A stretch of 51,981 nucleotides of DNA from an uncultured Erysipelotrichaceae bacterium (GTDB lineage Bacteria; Bacillota_I; Bacilli_A; Erysipelotrichales; Erysipelotrichaceae). Below, one piece after another: positions 26,725 to 35,940 of the stretch (positions within the stretch are counted from its first letter, which is position 1; the number at the start of each line of letters is the position of its first letter). The position numbers and the translations under genes were made by a program. The DNA lies in NCBI GenBank assembly GCA_947569705.1, contig CANOSP010000013.1, forward strand, positions 1-51,981. Reading direction: 5' to 3'. The notes under the pieces are model-generated. The model was not told where the DNA came from, made no database searches, and saw only the letters and a list, made by a program, of their open reading frames with translations.

Positions 26725-26762
26725 AAAAGTATAACACACATATATTGGAAGGAGGTGTTTTT

Positions 26763-27212
26763 ATGCCTAAGATAATTGCTCATAATCGCAAGGCTTCTCA
26801 TGATTATTTTCTGACCGATCGCTTTGAAGCCGGATTAGTCCTGCAGGGTACGGAAATTAAATCAATTCGTAAAGGCAGTGTTCAGCTTAAGGATTCTTAT
26901 ATCAGCTTTGTGAATCATGAGGCTTTTATAAAGGAAATGCACATTTCACCTTATGAGTTTGGTAATCGCTTTAATCATAATGAAACAAGAATTCGTAAAC
27001 TTCTGCTGCATAAGGATGAAATCAAAAAGCTGCAGGAAAAGGTAAAGCTGAAGGGTTTTACGGTCGTTCCTGTCTCACTGTATCTCGATAAAGGCAGAGC
27101 GAAGCTGGAAATCGCTTTAGCCAAGGGTAAGAATCTGCATGATAAGCGTGAAAGTGAAAAAGCTAAGGATGCGAAGCGTGAAATCGAGAAAGCATTAAAG
27201 CATCAATATTAA
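26763..27212 (+). CDS. smpB: SsrA-binding protein SmpB
   Basis: A 149-residue RNA-binding protein that carries alanyl-tmRNA to stalled ribosomes. It shows the whole SmpB signature: HNRKASHDYFL, GLVLQGTEIKSIRKGSVQLKDSY, the central barrel LHKDEIKKLQEKVKLKGFTVVPVSLYL, the GKAKLEIALAKGK-type loop (here GRAKLEIALAKGKNLHDKRE) and the basic tail. GGAGG sits 7 bases before the ATG at 26763. Its RNA partner ssrA starts 54 bases after the stop. Confidence 0.97.
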   Translation: MPKIIAHNRKASHDYFLTDRFEAGLVLQGTEIKSIRKGSVQLKDSYISFVNHEAFIKEMHISPYEFGNRFNHNETRIRKLLLHKDEIKKLQEKVKLKGFTVVPVSLYLDKGRAKLEIALAKGKNLHDKRESEKAKDAKREIEKALKHQY

Positions 27213-27220
27213 ATTCAGTA

Positions 27221-27250
27221 TTGAATTAAACGCATGATTTGTGGTAAACT
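27221..27250 (+). promoter_or_regulatory. ssrA promoter
   Basis: TTGAAT (27221-27226) and TAAACT (27245-27250) are 18 bases apart. Transcription would begin about ten bases before the mature tmRNA 5' end, as expected for a precursor trimmed by RNase P. Confidence 0.55.
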
Positions 27251-27266
27251 ATCAGCGTTATCCTAT

Positions 27267-27651
27267 GGGGGTGTCCTTGGTTTCGACAAGGGTATGCTTG
27301 ATAGGAATCGCAGCCGAGTGGCTCACGTAACAGCCAATCAATTTAAACGCAAAAACTAAATTAGCAAACGTGTTCGGTGGTAACCGTGCCGTTGCTTTCG
27401 CTGCCTAATTAACCAATAGCGGTTTGCAGCCTCCTTCTTGTACTCTCATTCTGCGGTACTTGAAGCGAGTCTAACCTCAGTAGAATGTATGGGGAATGAC
27501 AGTCTGGATCATTTTCAAGAATTCTAACAGACAGCCTCAATAGGTGTTTGTCCGTTCACTACCTATTGAGTGATCAGTAACGGACTAAGCTGTAGACGTT
27601 CCTATGGGGAGCTACTTTTGGACAGGAGTTCGACTCTCCTCACCTCCACCA
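27267..27651 (+). ncRNA. ssrA: transfer-messenger RNA (tmRNA)
   Basis: About 385 nt. The 5' end GGGGGTG pairs with CACCTCC at 27641-27647 to form the acceptor stem, followed by A and an encoded CCA. The 5' part has GTCCTTGGTTTCGACA and the 3' part has GGAGTTCGACTCTCC, the T arm. The reading frame probably resumes at GCA 27349-27351 after TTTAAAC and runs to TAA at 27406-27408, giving the encoded tag AKTKLANVFGGNRAVAFAA (19 residues); an in-frame GCA at 27364 would give a 14-residue tag. Both end AFAA, a hydrophobic degradation signal. The adjacent smpB and rnr complete the rescue system. Confidence 0.96.
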
Positions 27652-27662
27652 TATAGTCGATT

Positions 27663-27685
27663 AAGCCTTTAAACAAGGCTTTTTT
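27663..27685 (+). terminator. Rho-independent terminator of ssrA
   Basis: AAGCCTT pairs with AAGGCTT around TAAAC and continues into T residues, 12 bases after the CCA end. Confidence 0.85.
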
Positions 27686-27935
27686 ATTAAAAGTATTCGT
27701 TTATAACGAAACAAATAACGAAATATTTGGCGTATTTATTAATTAAATGAACTAATCAAAATAGGAAAAAGCAAACGATATAATTAGTGGTAAGAATTAG
27801 CCATTTACTAATAATTTTCTGAAACAACGTATTAAAATTATAAAAAAGTTGCTTGATTTGAATATATGATACAGTCGAAGCCTGAAACCAAACAGAAACA
27901 AGTGCTTAATATTTAACCGATTTAAAAGAAACTTA

Positions 27936-27964
27936 TTTACATAATAAAAAATATCGATTATAAT
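27936..27964 (+). promoter_or_regulatory. promoter of candidate small RNA
   Basis: TTTACA (27936-27941) and a perfect TATAAT (27959-27964) with a 17-base spacer, in an otherwise gene-free stretch. The predicted start site falls at the foot of a perfect hairpin. Confidence 0.6.
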
Positions 27965-27967
27965 ATG

Positions 27968-28027
27968 ATTGTCATTTGGGGTGGGATGACAATATTTCGG
28001 ATCGAGATTAATTTCTCGGTCTTTTTT
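27968..28027 (+). ncRNA. candidate small RNA of about 60 nt with two hairpins
   Basis: Directly after the promoter, ATTGTCAT and ATGACAAT form a perfect 8-bp stem with a G-rich loop TTGGGGTGGG. Nine bases later GATCGAG and CTCGGTC (one G-U pair) form a second stem that runs into six T, a standard terminator. The unit is closed, has no ribosome binding site or start codon, and matches no RNA family I recognise. The G-rich loop could pair with C-rich targets; that is inference. Confidence 0.45.
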
Positions 28028-28576
28028 AGTAAATAGAGCCTGTTGCTTGCAGAAACAGATAAGAAAATGTTATCTGAGATATAAGATACAGTAACCGTTC
28101 TGTTTTTACTAATCTCTTCACACCCATTTAAAACCGATATTTCTCATTAAAATTAATGTTTCATAAAATTCTAACCACTAATGAATTAGACACCTACCGC
28201 ATTATACTCTCACCACAAAGCGTTCTTTATTACACAAAATTGCATATTCAATAACTGATAGAATACGATGTATAATATCTTATTAAATTTAGACTATTTT
28301 TAATAAGAAAAGAATATAATTCATGAGTTATGAATTATTATCAAGCTTTTTGTACTATTCTGATTAACATGCTTAATAAAATAGAAAGAATATTTAAATT
28401 AAATAATGATGTTAATATCATGACTGAAAAATCACCTGATATTGCTACATTTTTAAATGTATAATTAAATCGATATTCATCTAACAAAAAAGCTGCCGCA
28501 AAATATATCAATCGATAATTGTTATCTGCAAAAGACGCATCATATGATATAATATAAAAATGATGAGGTGCTGCCA

Positions 28577-29206
28577 ATGAAAAATATACTGATCCATGGC
28601 TTGGGGCAGAACGCTTTAAGCTGGAACCAAATATCCGAATATCTAAACAAAAACGCAATAACTCCCCTATGCCCCGATTTATTTTCGCTCCTGCAAAATA
28701 ATGAGAAAGATTTTTCTGCTCTTTATCATGCGTTTTGTACGTATTGTTTAAATCAAAACGACAAGCTGAATCTTTGCGGATTATCCTTAGGCGGTGTTTT
28801 ATCATTAGAATTTGCGAAGCAATATCCCGAAAAAGTAAACTCGTTGATTTTAATCGGTACACCGTATAAGATACCAAAAGCATTATTTAAGCTGCAGGGA
28901 ATCATCTTTCATCTGATGCCGAAATCCGTATTTCTGAAAATGGGCAATGACAAGAAATCATTTATCAACTTGGTTAATTCAATGGGCGCGCTTAAAATAC
29001 ATGAAAGATTGGATAAAATAACTTGTGATTCTTTTGTTTTGTGCGGAATGAAAGATAAAGCAAACAAAAAGGGAGCCGTTTCCTTAAATGAACATATAAA
29101 GAACAGTCAGCTTAAATTCATTGAGGACTCCTCTCATGAGGTCAATATCGAAAATCCGGATAAGCTCGCTGAGATCATTTTAGAGTTCTGGAAAACCAAG
29201 CAATAA
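28577..29206 (+). CDS. alpha/beta hydrolase
   Basis: A 209-residue alpha/beta-fold hydrolase. It starts ILIHGLGQNALSWNQI (oxyanion region His-Gly), has the nucleophile elbow GLSLGG near residue 70, an acidic position in GMKDKAN and the catalytic His in DSSHEVNIENP. The small size and short lid fit carboxylesterase or BioH/MenH-like enzymes; the substrate is unknown. It stands alone between the gene-free stretch and the WYL regulator. AGGTG six bases before the ATG supports this start. Confidence 0.85.
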   Translation: MKNILIHGLGQNALSWNQISEYLNKNAITPLCPDLFSLLQNNEKDFSALYHAFCTYCLNQNDKLNLCGLSLGGVLSLEFAKQYPEKVNSLILIGTPYKIPKALFKLQGIIFHLMPKSVFLKMGNDKKSFINLVNSMGALKIHERLDKITCDSFVLCGMKDKANKKGAVSLNEHIKNSQLKFIEDSSHEVNIENPDKLAEIILEFWKTKQ

Positions 29207-29491
29207 AATACTGCATCCTATTTCTTATAACAACCCAATCTCTCATTACGTAATAACAATGTATACTCATAAAACAGGAAACAGGCTGAAAAAAACACTT
29301 ATAAACGGAGATCAAAACAACGAAATTCCTTTCATTTCCGCTGAGGAAATTAGGTGACGGGCAAAAGCATATTTTAAATACTACGATTTACATTAGTTTA
29401 ATCAAGTATAAATATTGAATCATGTTTTCCCTCATGACGACGATGATAAATAATGCTATAATAGAAACAAGCTTATCTAACAGGAGAATAC

Positions 29492-30397
29492 ATGAAAAAC
29501 AGTCGACTATTCGCAATTATCTATCTGCTTTTAACGAATGAAACGATGACTGCCGCCGAACTGGCAGCCTACTTTGAAGTATCCACACGTACTATATACA
29601 GAGATATCGACGCATTAAGTGAATGCCGTATTCCGATTTATATGAGCAAGGGAAAAAACGGCGGAATTCGTCTGTTAGATAATTATAAATTAGATAAAGC
29701 ACTGTTGAGTGATGAAGAACAAAAACAAATATTGTTTTCGCTTCAAAGCATAAACAAGCTGGAAATCGATACCACTTCTATCTATGAAAAGCTGAAACAA
29801 ATTTTTTCCAAACAAGACACCGATTGGTTTGAAGTTGATTTTTCCGTATGGAGCAGATCTAAGCGACATCAAAAAAACTTTGAGCTGTTAAAAAACGCCG
29901 TTATCAAACAACAGCGCATTACCTTCAACTATTACAGCAGCTATGGAGAATATACAAAACGATATGTGGATCCCTATAAGTTATGCTTCAAGCATAACGC
30001 TTGGTATTTATATGCTTATGATAATCATAAGCAAGCAGAGCGTTTCTTTAAAATACTGCGTATGAAGGATATTACAATCAGTGATGAAGTATTTGAGCGA
30101 AAAGCGACTGCTGTGACACTCAATCAAAGCAACTTGCCGAAATATGCTCCCAAGCTTGTTCATTTAAAGCTGTTAATAAATAAGCAACAGGCATATCGTA
30201 TCTACGATGATTTTGATGAAGCTTCTGTCAAAATAAATGAACACGGTGATTTTATAATTGATGTTGAATTTCCCGAAAGTGAATGGATTTACGGTTTTAT
30301 TCTTTCCTTCGGAAACGATGCCACCGTATTATCCCCCGAATATGTCAGAACTGAAATTATCACAAGGCTTCAAAAGAATTTAAATAATTATTTATAA
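29492..30397 (+). CDS. WYL-domain transcriptional regulator (HTH_11-WYL)
   Basis: A 301-residue DNA-binding protein. Residues 1-60 are a winged helix-turn-helix (MTAAELAAYFEVSTRTIYRDIDALSECRIPI), followed by GKNGGIRLLDNYKLDKALLSDEEQ, a WYL domain (about 135-215, YVDPYKLCFKHNAWYLYAYDNHKQAERFFKILRM) and the WCX extension. WYL proteins sense ligands, often nucleic acids or nucleotides, and regulate neighbouring genes. A perfect inverted repeat begins in its stop codon and precedes the GyrI-like gene, a likely operator. AGGAGA precedes the start. Confidence 0.9.
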   Translation: MKNSRLFAIIYLLLTNETMTAAELAAYFEVSTRTIYRDIDALSECRIPIYMSKGKNGGIRLLDNYKLDKALLSDEEQKQILFSLQSINKLEIDTTSIYEKLKQIFSKQDTDWFEVDFSVWSRSKRHQKNFELLKNAVIKQQRITFNYYSSYGEYTKRYVDPYKLCFKHNAWYLYAYDNHKQAERFFKILRMKDITISDEVFERKATAVTLNQSNLPKYAPKLVHLKLLINKQQAYRIYDDFDEASVKINEHGDFIIDVEFPESEWIYGFILSFGNDATVLSPEYVRTEIITRLQKNLNNYL

Positions 30398-30421
30398 TAT
30401 GACAATACGTTGTCATATTAT
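30394..30421. promoter_or_regulatory. perfect 12-bp-arm inverted repeat, candidate operator
   Basis: ATAATATGACAA (30394-30405) and TTGTCATATTAT (30410-30421) are perfect arms around TACG. It starts in the WYL regulator stop codon and lies just before a TATAAT box at 30428-30433 and the GyrI-like gene start at 30458. There is no T run, so it is not a standard terminator; an operator over the -35 region is more likely. Confidence 0.6.
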
Positions 30422-30457
30422 GTTTGTTATAATAGAATCATCGAAAGGAGTGAAAAC

Positions 30458-31096
30458 ATGAGCTTTGATTTTAAAAAAGAGTATAAAGAATACTATCTGC
30501 CGAATCAACAACCGCAGACGGTATATATTCCGAAGATGAATTTTATCGCTGTGAAAGGAAAAGGTGATCCGAATCAAGAAAACGGTGAATATAAGCAAGC
30601 ACTGGAAGCCTTGTATACGATTGCCTATACAATCAAAATGAGCTATAAGGGGGAACATAAAATCGATGGCTTTTATCAGTATGTGGTGCCGCCGCTGGAA
30701 GGATTGTGGTGGCAGGAAGGTATTTGCGGAATGGATTATTCACGCAAAGATGAACTATGTTTTATTTCGATGATTCGCCTTCCTGAATTTGTCACAGAAA
30801 ATGATGTCGCATGGGCAAAGAAAACAGCCGAACAAAAGAAACAAAAGGATTTTTCTAAAGTAGAGTTCTTCACTTACGAGGAAGGAGAATGTGTGCAATG
30901 TATGCATATCGGCAGTTATGATGATGAACCTACAACTCTCACATTAATGGAACAATTCGCAGAGGCAAACGGTTATGAATGTGCCGTTAGTGATACACTG
31001 TTTCATCATGAAATTTATTTGAGCGATCCGCGCAAATGTAACCCCGCAAAGTTGAAAACAGTAATTCGTCATCCAATCAGGAAAAAGACTGCCTAA
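30458..31096 (+). CDS. GyrI-like small-molecule-binding protein
   Basis: A 212-residue protein without a DNA-binding domain, of the standalone GyrI-like (SHS2, effector-binding) type. MNFIAVKGKGDPNQENGEYKQALEALYTIAYTIK, GFYQYVVPPLEGLWW and VQCMHIGSYDDEPTTLTLMEQFAEANGYE are typical of the subgroup that occurs with MerR, TetR or WYL regulators and binds or hydrolyses small cyclic compounds. GAAAGGAG precedes the ATG at 30458. The stop overlaps the ATG of the radical SAM gene as TAATG, so the two are coupled. Confidence 0.85.
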   Translation: MSFDFKKEYKEYYLPNQQPQTVYIPKMNFIAVKGKGDPNQENGEYKQALEALYTIAYTIKMSYKGEHKIDGFYQYVVPPLEGLWWQEGICGMDYSRKDELCFISMIRLPEFVTENDVAWAKKTAEQKKQKDFSKVEFFTYEEGECVQCMHIGSYDDEPTTLTLMEQFAEANGYECAVSDTLFHHEIYLSDPRKCNPAKLKTVIRHPIRKKTA

Positions 31097-31977
31097 TGGA
31101 AACAATACAAGCAAAATCGCTACTTCATAAGATTGCTCACGGTGAAATGTGGTTCGGCTCTGACTACAATATGAATCTATATCGAGGCTGCTGTCATCAA
31201 TGTATCTATTGCGACTCCCGAAGCAGCTGTTATCAGATCACAGATTTTAATTGCGTGAAAGTGAAAAAAGATGCGCTTTTCATTCTTCAAAAAGAGCTGC
31301 AGTCAAAAAGACAGAAAGGCGTTATCCAGCTCGGAGCGATGTCTGATTCCTATAATCCTTTTGAACAAGAATATGAAATCACTCGAAACGCACTGGCTTT
31401 GATTGCTCATTACGGCTTCGGCTTATCACTGGAAACCAAAAGCAATCTGATCGTCAGAGACATTGATTACTTACAGAAAATACATCAAAATGCCGATATG
31501 ATCCTTAAGCTGACGATTACTGCATACGATGATGCATTGTCTCAAAAAATCGAGCCGGGTGTATGTGTATCATCGAAACGCTTTCAGGCATTAAAAACAC
31601 TTTCTGCACAAGGCTTCTTTACCGGTGTTGTACTTTCACCCATTCTGCCCTTTCTTACTGATACCGAAGAAAATATCAAGGCAATTATTCATGCCGCATA
31701 TGAAAGCGGCGCAAGCTTTGTTTATACAATCGGCGGTGTTACGCTGAGAGAAAATCAACGTGATTATTACTATGAACAGCTTGATCGATTATTTCCCGGC
31801 TTAAAAAATAAGTATCAAAATACCTACGGAAATCGCTATTTATGCATGTCAAAAAATCGTGAGCTGATAAAAGTGTTTCAGGCAGAATGTGAAAAATACG
31901 GTTTGTTATACCGCATGAAAGATATTATTCGTGCCTATAAAAAAGCGCAGCCGCAACAATTAAGCTTAAATCTGTAG
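31096..31977 (+). CDS. radical SAM protein (SPL-like)
   Basis: A 293-residue radical S-adenosylmethionine enzyme. The [4Fe-4S] cluster motif is Cys32-x3-Cys36-x2-Cys39 in MNLYRGCCHQCIYCDSRS, the form seen in the spore photoproduct lyase-like group. LGAMSDSYNPFEQEYEITRNALALI and LSLETKSNLIVRDIDYL follow the barrel pattern of that group. It is too general to name a substrate: this group includes DNA repair enzymes and many uncharacterised proteins. Its start codon overlaps the stop of the GyrI-like gene, so both come from one message, with a DUF3781 gene 45 bases later. Confidence 0.88.
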   Translation: METIQAKSLLHKIAHGEMWFGSDYNMNLYRGCCHQCIYCDSRSSCYQITDFNCVKVKKDALFILQKELQSKRQKGVIQLGAMSDSYNPFEQEYEITRNALALIAHYGFGLSLETKSNLIVRDIDYLQKIHQNADMILKLTITAYDDALSQKIEPGVCVSSKRFQALKTLSAQGFFTGVVLSPILPFLTDTEENIKAIIHAAYESGASFVYTIGGVTLRENQRDYYYEQLDRLFPGLKNKYQNTYGNRYLCMSKNRELIKVFQAECEKYGLLYRMKDIIRAYKKAQPQQLSLNL

Positions 31978-32022
31978 GTATCACCATACACATACAGACA
32001 ATTAGATAGGAGCGTAATCTTT

Positions 32023-32289
32023 ATGTCAACAGAAAATATATTAAAAGCAGAGTTTATTGCCAATATACATAAGCTGCACACAACACCTATGGGTATTTCA
32101 CGAATCAAACGCAATCTTGACTTAGAATGTGAGGATGTTGTTGCCTATTGCCAAAGTATCATAGCGGATCCGAATTGTTTTATTTATCGCTGCGGTAAAA
32201 ATTGGTATTGTGATTTAAACGGTGTTGAAATCACGGTGAATGCACATAGCTACACAATCATTACCGCACATAAGAAAAGCACAAAATAA
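32023..32289 (+). CDS. DUF3781 family protein
   Basis: An 88-residue protein matching the DUF3781 pattern from end to end: LHTTPMGISRIKRNLDLECEDVVAYC, then RCGKNWYCDLNGVEITVNAHSYTIITAHK. Function of the family is unknown; the Gly-Lys-Asn-Trp-Tyr and Ser-Tyr-Thr-Ile-Ile-Thr-Ala-His stretches are its most conserved parts. It is the last gene of the run after the GyrI-like and radical SAM genes, and it ends at a strong palindromic terminator. AGGAGCG lies about ten bases upstream of the start. Confidence 0.85.
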   Translation: MSTENILKAEFIANIHKLHTTPMGISRIKRNLDLECEDVVAYCQSIIADPNCFIYRCGKNWYCDLNGVEITVNAHSYTIITAHKKSTK

Positions 32290-32314
32290 ACAGGCACATG
32301 TGCCTGTTTATTTT
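32283..32314. terminator. perfect bidirectional terminator palindrome
   Basis: AAAATAAACAGGCACA and its complement TGTGCCTGTTTATTTT meet without a loop, a 16-bp-arm palindrome with A and T tails. It serves the DUF3781 gene on the plus strand and the Ntn hydrolase gene on the minus strand, which converge here. Confidence 0.9.
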
Positions 32315-32319
32315 TCATT

Positions 32320-33330
32320 TTATACAATAGAGTGAAACTTCATCCGTGAATCTTTTTGATACTGCTTGCGCATAGGATTTCCCTCGGCGCGATAGATTTC
32401 TTGTTTACTGATGTCATAGATCACCGACCATACAGTATCGGCATTCTGTTTTCGATCATATTGACACATAAAGCCATACTTCCCTGCCAATAATGATTCG
32501 ACAAAGCTTCTGTCATAGCTTCCCTGAAATCTATTTAAGGCTGAACAGGCAACTTGATAGCGTTCCTCTGCTCGCCAGTTATCAATTCCCTTTTTATTAA
32601 AGCATTGCATACGCTCACTGTGAAACACATTGGCTGCCGCTAAATAATTTTGCTTAGGGGTAATGATCTCAACGTCGCAGCAGTTACATTCCGCAACGGC
32701 AATATCACCATACGCATCCGCTATCGTAAAGATCTGTGACGATGCGATCGGCAACTTTTTTAATGCCGTCGTTGCTTCATTGACACTTTTGCATTTTTCC
32801 AATAAATAGCGCAATAACATCCCTGCCTGTAATCCCGGTTGAATCATTTTCGGATAAACAAAAGTCAATCCGACAGCCAATCCATATTCATTAATACCGT
32901 CTTCCATCTCAATAAAGGCAGTCGTATTCCCTTGAAATGCATAGCCTTGTTCAAGACGATATATACAATTCATATACAGCTTTTCTAATGAAACAAGAAA
33001 ATCAGAATTTCTGGCTAACAGTGTTTTCCCTTGTTCATGATACGCAATACACGTACAGTGCTGTTCAAGTGAAAAACAATACATACCGGATAAGAACGTA
33101 TAAAAATCCTCATAGCTGCCGCACTGCCCGTCAGCCACTCCTTTGATTTCTGCTAATATCTCCGGATAATAACGCTCATACAAAGGCAAGCACTGCTCCG
33201 CAAACAGCTTTCGTTTTTCATCGATCACAAAGGTAGGCTGATCCATAATCAATTTGCCGCGACGAAATAACCGCCTGCCCCATTCATAGCCTGCTTCATA
33301 ATGACTTTTTTTCATTCTTTCATGATACAT
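32320..33330 (-). CDS. C45-type Ntn hydrolase (acyl-CoA:6-APA acyltransferase-like)
   Basis: A 336-residue member of the isopenicillin N acyltransferase-like family, related to linear amide hydrolases. The chain would be cut before the nucleophile Cys92 in HCTCIAY, followed by TLLARNSDF, with NGINEYGLAVGLTF-type strands (here DGINEYGLAVGLTF) and ASSQIFTIADAYGDIAVAEC further on. True members self-cleave and hydrolyse N-acyl amides; bile salt or acyl-homoserine-lactone type substrates are possible in gut bacteria. No signal peptide. AGGAGG precedes the start by ten bases. It stands alone. Confidence 0.8.
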   Translation of the reverse strand: MYHERMKKSHYEAGYEWGRRLFRRGKLIMDQPTFVIDEKRKLFAEQCLPLYERYYPEILAEIKGVADGQCGSYEDFYTFLSGMYCFSLEQHCTCIAYHEQGKTLLARNSDFLVSLEKLYMNCIYRLEQGYAFQGNTTAFIEMEDGINEYGLAVGLTFVYPKMIQPGLQAGMLLRYLLEKCKSVNEATTALKKLPIASSQIFTIADAYGDIAVAECNCCDVEIITPKQNYLAAANVFHSERMQCFNKKGIDNWRAEERYQVACSALNRFQGSYDRSFVESLLAGKYGFMCQYDRKQNADTVWSVIYDISKQEIYRAEGNPMRKQYQKDSRMKFHSIV

Positions 33331-33491
33331 GTTAAATAATCCTCCTCATTATCGGTGAGTAAGATCTTGCTCAACAGTATGCTAACAGAATAAAAAATTT
33401 AAGTCAATGAAATAAAAATCAAATTCACGCTTTTATATAAACAATAAAAACTTCATCACTTTTTACACTTTTCATATGTCCGTTTTACATA

Positions 33492-34133
33492 TCATTTGTC
33501 TACTTGTTTGTTGAGAAAGGCCTCAATATTATCCATACATTTTTGTATCGCTGTTAAAAAAGCACATGCTTCCATTCCATCCATTTGCACATGATGAAAC
33601 TGAAAGGATATTTGCAGTGTTGTCTTTTCATTTTCTTCACGATATTTTCCCCAGATGAGAAACGGATTATTGAAGATACCGCTGTACATATTCATAACGG
33701 CATCGAACTCAAAATGAATCAACGCACTTGTTCCGATCATCATTGTATCCTTGATTTCATAATCTGTGCAGCTTTCATACACAAGCCTTGTATTTTCCAA
33801 ATATGCCCTTTGAAATTTCTTAAAATCATCTTCAAAAGGAATATCGCATGAATTGATACCACCGTTTTTATTGGCAACTATGACACTGATTCCGATTTTA
33901 TCATATTGCATCATTTTTCGCTGCACCGGCAATAAATAAAATTCTTCGAATTGATAAGCTGCTTTGGCAATGCAGTAACATATCAACATATTTAGTTGAT
34001 ACCCCGCTTCCTTAAGTTTGATCAGCCTTGAGATTTTAAAAGTCTTCATAATTGTCACCATAGGCATCGGTGCGTCAATATATAATTCCCAGCTTGCGGC
34101 TCTTTTTGTTTCTGATGGATTTACTTCCTTCAT
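33492..34133 (-). CDS. chloramphenicol acetyltransferase-like protein (CatA family)
   Basis: A 213-residue protein, the usual length of type A CAT. The catalytic motif HHVQMDG near residue 185 corresponds to HHxxxDG of CAT, and PMVTIMKTFKISRLIKLKEAGYQLNMLICYCIAKAAYQFEEF matches the trimer-forming N-terminal half. Several residues that contact chloramphenicol in resistance enzymes are not recognisable, so this may be one of the housekeeping CatA-like acetyltransferases of gut bacteria without a resistance role. AAAGGAG eight bases before the ATG at 34133 favours this start over one 20 codons upstream. Confidence 0.85.
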   Translation of the reverse strand: MKEVNPSETKRAASWELYIDAPMPMVTIMKTFKISRLIKLKEAGYQLNMLICYCIAKAAYQFEEFYLLPVQRKMMQYDKIGISVIVANKNGGINSCDIPFEDDFKKFQRAYLENTRLVYESCTDYEIKDTMMIGTSALIHFEFDAVMNMYSGIFNNPFLIWGKYREENEKTTLQISFQFHHVQMDGMEACAFLTAIQKCMDNIEAFLNKQVDK

Positions 34134-34561
34134 TTGTATAACTCCTTTCTGATCTTTCTGTGTCGCTTTATTCAGTTGCTTTTTCATATTCATATTTTTT
34201 CATTCTGTTTTTCAATATCAAAACAGCTTCTCGGATATGTCATTCCGATGCAATGTACCCTTATATGCACTGCAAATAGAAAAATTCATTATACAAGAAA
34301 ATACAGAAAACCGCAATCGGTTCATGCGGTTAATACAGAAAATACGTATCATTTCACTTAGCGTGTTTGCTTTTCGCATAAATGAAAACAAGAAAACTTC
34401 AGATACTATCGTGAACAACGGATAAATCATAGTCCAAATACAAAAAGATATAATAAAAAGACAATGGATCTAAATTCATAAATCCACTGCCCTTTTCACA
34501 GTTATTTAAAACTTATTTTATCCTCTGAAGAAATATAGAAATCTTCAGTCAATTCACGATA
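34134..34561. other. intergenic stretch between the CAT-like gene and eno
   Basis: About 430 bases. It contains the upstream region of the CAT-like gene, a short AACCGC/GCGGTT hairpin at 34309-34331 without a T run, and the eno terminator. Short frames present on both strands lack ribosome binding sites and are not convincing. Confidence 0.5.
34455..34491 (-). terminator. Rho-independent terminator of eno
   Basis: On the minus strand GGCAGTGGAT pairs with ATCCATTGTC (two G-U pairs) and is followed by five T. It lies about 70 bases after the enolase stop. Confidence 0.75.
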
Positions 34562-35860
<1,299 letters not shown>

Positions 35861-35896
35861 TTAAAGTCCTCCTTTAGTAGTTTTGCCTACATTGTT

Positions 35897-35925
35897 AGTA
35901 TAGCACAGCGAACCTGAAAAGTTAA
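35897..35925 (-). promoter_or_regulatory. eno promoter
   Basis: On the minus strand TTAACT (35920-35925) and TATACT (35897-35902) are 17 bases apart, about 37 bases before the enolase start. A small AAGCA/TGCTT hairpin lies just upstream and may end the HAD gene transcript. Confidence 0.6.
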
Positions 35926-35940
35926 GCAAGGTGCTTATTT

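Larger units (their letters stand above)
27690..28576. other. long gene-free stretch downstream of ssrA
   Basis: Nearly 0.9 kb without a convincing protein gene, immediately after the tmRNA 3' end, a common integration site for mobile elements. I see no integrase and no second copy of the ssrA 3' end in this window. It holds the promoter-hairpin unit at 27936-28027, a 9-bp inverted repeat at 28316-28338 (ATAATTCAT/ATGAATTAT) and the promoter region of the hydrolase gene. The base composition is more AT-rich than the flanks. Confidence 0.5.

Noticed and set aside
28341-28883. A 180-residue minus-strand open frame opposite the alpha/beta hydrolase and the gene-free stretch
   Set aside because: Most of it overlaps the well-supported hydrolase on the other strand. 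Its free end is a low-complexity hydrophobic tail with no ribosome binding site. A weak 9-bp repeat after its stop is the only supporting hint.
30394-30421. A terminator reading for the perfect repeat after the WYL regulator
   Set aside because: There is no T run on either strand, and a TATAAT box follows at once, so an operator is more likely.
22906-30421. A shared TTGTCA/TGACAA half-site among the secG promoter, small RNA hairpin, WYL operator and niaX operator as one regulon
   Set aside because: A given 7-base word is expected about six times in a window this size on both strands, so four loose matches are not evidence.
33492-34133. Calling the CAT-like gene an antibiotic-resistance gene
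   Set aside because: The catalytic His motif is present but the chloramphenicol contacts are not recognisable, and there is no mobile element around it.
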